From assembly GCA_024636835.1 (NCBI GenBank), contig JAGXGH010000113.1:1-64000 (forward strand): a DNA stretch of 64,000 bases, in the 5' to 3' direction. Positions 60,158 to 64,000 of this stretch are shown piece by piece. Each line of letters starts with the position of its first letter. The stretch's first letter is position 1. Source of the stretch: Verrucomicrobiales bacterium. GTDB taxonomy: Bacteria > Verrucomicrobiota > Verrucomicrobiia > Verrucomicrobiales > SLCJ01. The translations under genes were made by a program, and so were the position numbers. The notes below the pieces were generated by a model, which did no database searches, was not told the origin of the DNA, and worked only from the letters and a program-made list of their open reading frames with translations.

Positions 60158-61818
60158 ACCATTTCCGTCAAATTTTTCACTCGATGTTCGTTGGAGCGCA
60201 GATGGCTTTCACCGCAACGCTCTGTTCAAGTGCAGCCGCCGCAGCTGAGCACTCGGCCGATGTTGTGATTTATGGTGATGCCTCAGGTGGGGTCACCGCA
60301 GCGGTGCAGGCTGCACGGATGGGGAAGGAAGTGATTCTCGTCTCGCAATACGGGCACCTGGGCGGATTGACCAGCAGTGGACTGGGCTGGACCGATATCG
60401 GGAACCCGGCGATTCTTGGAGGGATCTCACGCGAATTTTATCATGCGGCTTACAAGCACTATGAGAACGACAGTGCGTGGAAACAGGAGAAGCGTGGTAA
60501 TTTTGACAACAAGGGGCAGGGGACCAAAGCCTTGAACTCGGAAACCGAACTCGCCTCTGTTTTTGAGCCAAAAGTCGCCGAAGCGATTTTCGATGGCATG
60601 GTCGAGGAGGCTGGGGTTCAAATCATCAAGGGCCGCCTGGATTTGGAAAACGGAGCGGAGATGAGCGATGGACGTATCACGGCGATCAAGCTCGAGGGGG
60701 GGACGGTTGTTCGTGGGAAAATGTTCATCGACGCGTCCTACGAAGGCGACTTGATGGCGCAGGCGGGTGTTTCTTTCACGGTGGGGCGCGAACCCAACGC
60801 CATGTATGACGAGGTGGGTAACGGAATTACCGGAGCTTCGAAAAAGAACCAACTGCGTAAAGGGATCGATCCCTATCAGATACCGGGCGACCCAAAGAGT
60901 GGTCTTCTTCCCGGCGTGAATCCCGATATGGGAGGCGAGAAAGGGGATGGTGATGAAAAACTCCAGGCCTACTGCTATCGCATGGTGTTGACGGATGTGG
61001 AAGAGAACCGAATCGCCATTGCCAAGCCTGAAGGCTACGACGAAAAGGATTACGAATTGCTTTTCCGTGCGATCGAGGCGGGACAAAAAGGTGGCTTTTT
61101 CAAGCTCGATATGATGCCTAATCGGAAAACGGATTCCAATAATACGGGTGGAATTTCAACGGACTTTATCGGTGAGAACTACGGTGACGGCTGGGATTGG
61201 TCGACACTGGACCATGCCGAACGCGAAGCGCTCGCCGAAAAACACAAGGACTGGCAGCTGGGATTAATCTGGACGGTTCAAAACCACCAGCGGGTTCCAG
61301 AAAACATCCGCAAGGCTTACTCCGGTTGGGGGCTCGCTAAAGACGAGTTCGTGGACAACGGTCACTGGCCTTACAATCTTTACGTCCGCGAGGCACGACG
61401 GATGATTTCTGATCTGGTAATGACGGAGGCCCATTGTAAAAACCAGATTGCGGTCGACGACCCGGTGGGACAAGGGGCTTACACCCTCGATTCACACAAC
61501 ACCCAGCGCTTCGTCCACGAAGGCATGGTTCAAAATGAGGGAGATATTCAGACATACCTCAGTGGCAAGCCCTACGGTATCTCCTATCGATCGATTATCC
61601 CCAAAAAGGGAGAGTGCGAAAACCTCCTGGTGCCGTGGGCGCTGTCTGCCTCACACATTGCTTTCGGCTCGATCCGTATGGAGCCTGTGTTCATGATCCT
61701 GGGCCAAAGCGCGGCCACCGCCGCCTGTATGGCAATTGATGACGGCACATCCGTTCAAGCCGTTCCTTACCAAAAACTGCGCGCCAAACTCGTTGCCGAT
61801 GGCCTGAAGCTGGACTGA
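60154..61818 (+). CDS. Exported FAD-dependent oxidoreductase (FAD_oxidored family)
   Basis: A 554-residue protein with a signal peptide (MFVGAQMAFTATLCSSAAAA). The FAD-binding Rossmann start SADVVIYGDASGGVTAAVQA then ARMGKEVILVSQYGHLGGLT is at about 34-75; the second position of the usual GxGxxG is replaced (GDASGG). The dinucleotide-binding C-terminal return (MEPVFMILGQSAATAACMAI) is at about 505-530. Family members with this N-terminus are exported flavoproteins widespread in Planctomycetota and Verrucomicrobiota, often beside polysaccharide-degradation genes; the substrate is not known. It overlaps the preceding gene by 4 bases (ATGA), so it is translationally coupled to the Exb operon. 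Confidence 0.82.
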   Translation: MNHFRQIFHSMFVGAQMAFTATLCSSAAAAAEHSADVVIYGDASGGVTAAVQAARMGKEVILVSQYGHLGGLTSSGLGWTDIGNPAILGGISREFYHAAYKHYENDSAWKQEKRGNFDNKGQGTKALNSETELASVFEPKVAEAIFDGMVEEAGVQIIKGRLDLENGAEMSDGRITAIKLEGGTVVRGKMFIDASYEGDLMAQAGVSFTVGREPNAMYDEVGNGITGASKKNQLRKGIDPYQIPGDPKSGLLPGVNPDMGGEKGDGDEKLQAYCYRMVLTDVEENRIAIAKPEGYDEKDYELLFRAIEAGQKGGFFKLDMMPNRKTDSNNTGGISTDFIGENYGDGWDWSTLDHAEREALAEKHKDWQLGLIWTVQNHQRVPENIRKAYSGWGLAKDEFVDNGHWPYNLYVREARRMISDLVMTEAHCKNQIAVDDPVGQGAYTLDSHNTQRFVHEGMVQNEGDIQTYLSGKPYGISYRSIIPKKGECENLLVPWALSASHIAFGSIRMEPVFMILGQSAATAACMAIDDGTSVQAVPYQKLRAKLVADGLKLD

Positions 61819-61902
61819 CACTCCGCACGCTAACGCGTCACCTTAAACGCCAAGAGGGAATCATCCCGTTTCCCTCCATTCCTCCGAAACTCCCTACGTC
61901 CC

Positions 61903-64000
61903 ATGAAATCCCGTTTTCTCTTATCCTCCATCCTTCCCTTGCTTGCCACTGCTTCCATGGTTCGCGCCGAGGAGCGAACCATGACAGCCGAGGAAATGGA
62001 AGCGTTGCAAAAGAACGGTGATTTCGTTCAGGAGGTAGAGGCGCGACCTGCCAATCTACCCGACCTGACCAAGGGGGAAGAGCCACCGGAAACTGAAAAC
62101 AAACCGTGGACACTCGGTCCGACCGGAATCATCGGTATGTGGATCGGCGATTTCAAAGGCGATCAGTTTCAAGTTTTGGGTACGCTTAAAGGCTCGCCCT
62201 CGGATGGAAAGATCCAGTGGGGTGATGTGATCACCGGCGTGAACGGAAAGAAATTTGTCACCGGCGGCCACATGGGTATCGAAGTCGGTAATGCAATCAT
62301 CGAGGCCGAGAAGGAGGAAAATGGTGGCCTCATCACTTTTCAAGTTTGGCGCGATAAAAACTACGCAGCCCGTCGTGGCAAACAGGATGTCTCCAGCGTG
62401 GATGTTGACGAAATTTTCGATAAAGCCCGCGATGATAATTCGCTCTATGAATGGAAGCCGGAGGAAGATCGCGAGAAAGAGGTTAGGAAAATGGGGTTCG
62501 ACGAATATCCGGCTGATGTAGTGACCCTCGATGTCGAGCTCAAGCTCAGGGTTTTTCCTGCCTATAGTGATACCTCACCGTATGACTGCCCGAAAACGAA
62601 ACAGATTCTCGAGGATGCCTGGAAAGTCTTGGAGCAGAAATTTGTCGCAGATCCTAAAAATCCACGTAGCGGACGCGGCGGTATCATTGAAGCGATTGCT
62701 CTAGTTGCATCCGGCAAGCCGGAGCACCGGGAGATCGTCCGCGAATGGGTTCGTCGTCCGAAAAGTCCCTGGGGTCCGCCCACCACGCCTGCTGGCACCA
62801 TGTTTGAGCCTGGGTATAAAGGATACAAAGGTTTTCAGAGTTGGCACCATGGCTTTAACGGTCTCAATTGCGCACTCTATTATGATGCGACTGGAGATGA
62901 TTACGTCTTACCTGCTTTGCGCAAATACGCCATCGATACCGCGATGGGGCAGAGCGCGCTCGGGTCATGGGGACACACCTTCGCCTACCCGTCGTTTAAC
63001 GGAGGCGAGCTGCATAAAATGAACCCGGGATATGGTGCGCTGAACGCCGCTGGGAACCGCTGCTTCTTCCTCATCACCTTAGCGCAGAAACTCGGCATCA
63101 AAGATCCTGAGATCGATCTCGCCGTAAAACGCGCTCAACAATTTTTCGGCTCTTATGTCGATCAAGGCTGCATCCCTTATGGCGATCATCCCGCCGCCGG
63201 CTCTGATGACAGCAACGGCAAGAACACTGGCGTCGCTTTCTCCTTGAAACTGCTTGGCGACAATTATGGCGCGAAATATTTCGCCATGATGTCCAGCCAC
63301 TGCGCATTTACCAGACGTGGTGGACATGCTGCTGACTATCATGGGAACTGGTCATCATGGGCGGCCACGATTTGTGGTCCGCAAGTGCGCATCTACAACG
63401 AGCGCAACCTTCGCTGGCGCCGCACCCTCTGCCGCATGTTCGATGGTAGCTTCGTCTATCACTCGCCAACCGGGAAATACAGCACGCTGCGCGACCCCAC
63501 CGCCTCAGAGGTCCTTCACCAGTCGGTCATTTTTAAACAGACACTCATTACAGGTAAAGACGCAGACGAAGAACTGTATCCGACCGAGCGCGAAATGAAG
63601 CAACTCATTTCAAGCGCTCAAGGGCAGTTCAATGATCCATGGCTCAAGGAGCTTGCCGGCACGCCTTGGGCTGAGCGGACCACAGATGAGATTTTCGAAC
63701 TTCTCGACATCTTTTTTCCAAAAGCGCGTAGCGCGGTTGCGCGTAAACTTGCGGAACGTTTTCAAGCTGGGGAAGAAGACATCCTGCCACGCTTGATCAC
63801 ACTGCTCGAAAGCGAGGAACCTCGCTACCGTGACGGCGCACTGCAAGCTCTAGGAGCCTGTGGCGAGGACGTCGTGCTGAGTAATCTTTCAAAGCTCACT
63901 CCACTCATCCAGGATCCGAAGGACTTTGTGCGTATCAATGCGATCAAGGTGATTTCGAAATACACCAACAACGAGAAGACGCAGTTGGCGATGCTGAAGG
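61903..64000 (+). CDS. Exported PDZ-containing DUF6288-type protein, partial at window edge
   Basis: The frame is open from ATG 61903 to the right edge (699 codons). Signal peptide: MKSRFLLSSILPLLATASMV then RA. A PDZ-like domain follows (about 65-165: PTGIIGMWIGDFKGDQFQVL, QWGDVITGVNGKKFVTGG). Next comes an alpha/alpha-toroid-like region (GGIIEAIALVASGKPEHREI, NPGYGALNAAGNRCFFLITL, IPYGDHPAAGSDDSNGKNTG), as in terpenoid-cyclase/prenyltransferase-type folds. Near the edge HEAT-like repeats begin (EPRYRDGALQALGACGED). This order matches DUF6288 proteins of Verrucomicrobiota and Planctomycetota, whose function is unknown. It follows the oxidoreductase by 84 bases and may be co-transcribed. The C-terminus is outside the window. 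Confidence 0.78.
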   Translation, partial: MKSRFLLSSILPLLATASMVRAEERTMTAEEMEALQKNGDFVQEVEARPANLPDLTKGEEPPETENKPWTLGPTGIIGMWIGDFKGDQFQVLGTLKGSPSDGKIQWGDVITGVNGKKFVTGGHMGIEVGNAIIEAEKEENGGLITFQVWRDKNYAARRGKQDVSSVDVDEIFDKARDDNSLYEWKPEEDREKEVRKMGFDEYPADVVTLDVELKLRVFPAYSDTSPYDCPKTKQILEDAWKVLEQKFVADPKNPRSGRGGIIEAIALVASGKPEHREIVREWVRRPKSPWGPPTTPAGTMFEPGYKGYKGFQSWHHGFNGLNCALYYDATGDDYVLPALRKYAIDTAMGQSALGSWGHTFAYPSFNGGELHKMNPGYGALNAAGNRCFFLITLAQKLGIKDPEIDLAVKRAQQFFGSYVDQGCIPYGDHPAAGSDDSNGKNTGVAFSLKLLGDNYGAKYFAMMSSHCAFTRRGGHAADYHGNWSSWAATICGPQVRIYNERNLRWRRTLCRMFDGSFVYHSPTGKYSTLRDPTASEVLHQSVIFKQTLITGKDADEELYPTEREMKQLISSAQGQFNDPWLKELAGTPWAERTTDEIFELLDIFFPKARSAVARKLAERFQAGEEDILPRLITLLESEEPRYRDGALQALGACGEDVVLSNLSKLTPLIQDPKDFVRINAIKVISKYTNNEKTQLAMLK

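Overview
The window looks like a chromosomal segment of a Verrucomicrobiota bacterium, probably order Verrucomicrobiales. The grounds are four PEP-CTERM proteins ending in the short VPEPS...RRRR tail, three large proteins of the Verru_Chthon cassette protein A type, a DUF4159 protein next to ExbB/ExbD genes, a DUF6288-type PDZ protein and a sialate O-acetylesterase. Many starts lack a clear Shine-Dalgarno sequence. No rRNA, tRNA or CRISPR array was seen.

Region 1 (about 1-16850) is an accessory zone rich in remnants. It holds a PEP-CTERM gene with an ambiguous start, an FG-GAP/ASPIC protein split by an apparent frameshift from a vanadium-haloperoxidase-like domain, and a dead REP-associated transposase. 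Four copies of one GntR-type/LacI-like regulator follow (two intact, two dead), with two more PEP-CTERM genes and an efflux-adaptor fragment. An SGNH hydrolase, an endonuclease/exonuclease/phosphatase, a fourth PEP-CTERM gene and a sialate O-acetylesterase complete it. A dispersed palindromic repeat family lies between and inside genes.

Region 2 (about 16960-34640) contains three paralogous units. Each has a 1200-1300-residue protein with a prepilin-like N-terminus, followed by one or two secreted proteins of about 230 residues from one uncharacterised family. Between units 2 and 3 sits a protein with three Ig-like repeats. All three large genes share a promoter element of two TACAT boxes 11 bp apart. 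Units 2 and 3 also have a perfect CCTGTCC-N6-GGACAGG palindrome 14 bp further upstream. The same palindrome lies in front of the intact regulator at 6195, its dead copy at 11720 and the first PEP-CTERM gene, which suggests a local regulon.

Region 3 (about 34870-64000) is a long same-strand operon. Two TPR proteins lead into two giant paralogous envelope proteins of 2606 and 2470 residues, each an alpha-solenoid, then a string of beta-sandwich modules, then C-terminal TPRs. After these come a 120-residue protein, ExbB, two ExbD proteins, a TonB/TolA-like protein, a DUF4159 membrane protein, another membrane protein, an exported FAD-dependent oxidoreductase and a partial DUF6288 protein. I infer a proton-motive-force-driven envelope machine using giant periplasmic scaffolds, perhaps for handling polymers. 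Two small foreign elements sit inside the operon: a 48-codon GxxExxY relic between the giant genes, and a four-helix-bundle gene with a heptanucleotide array and 21-bp inverted repeats between exbB and exbD.
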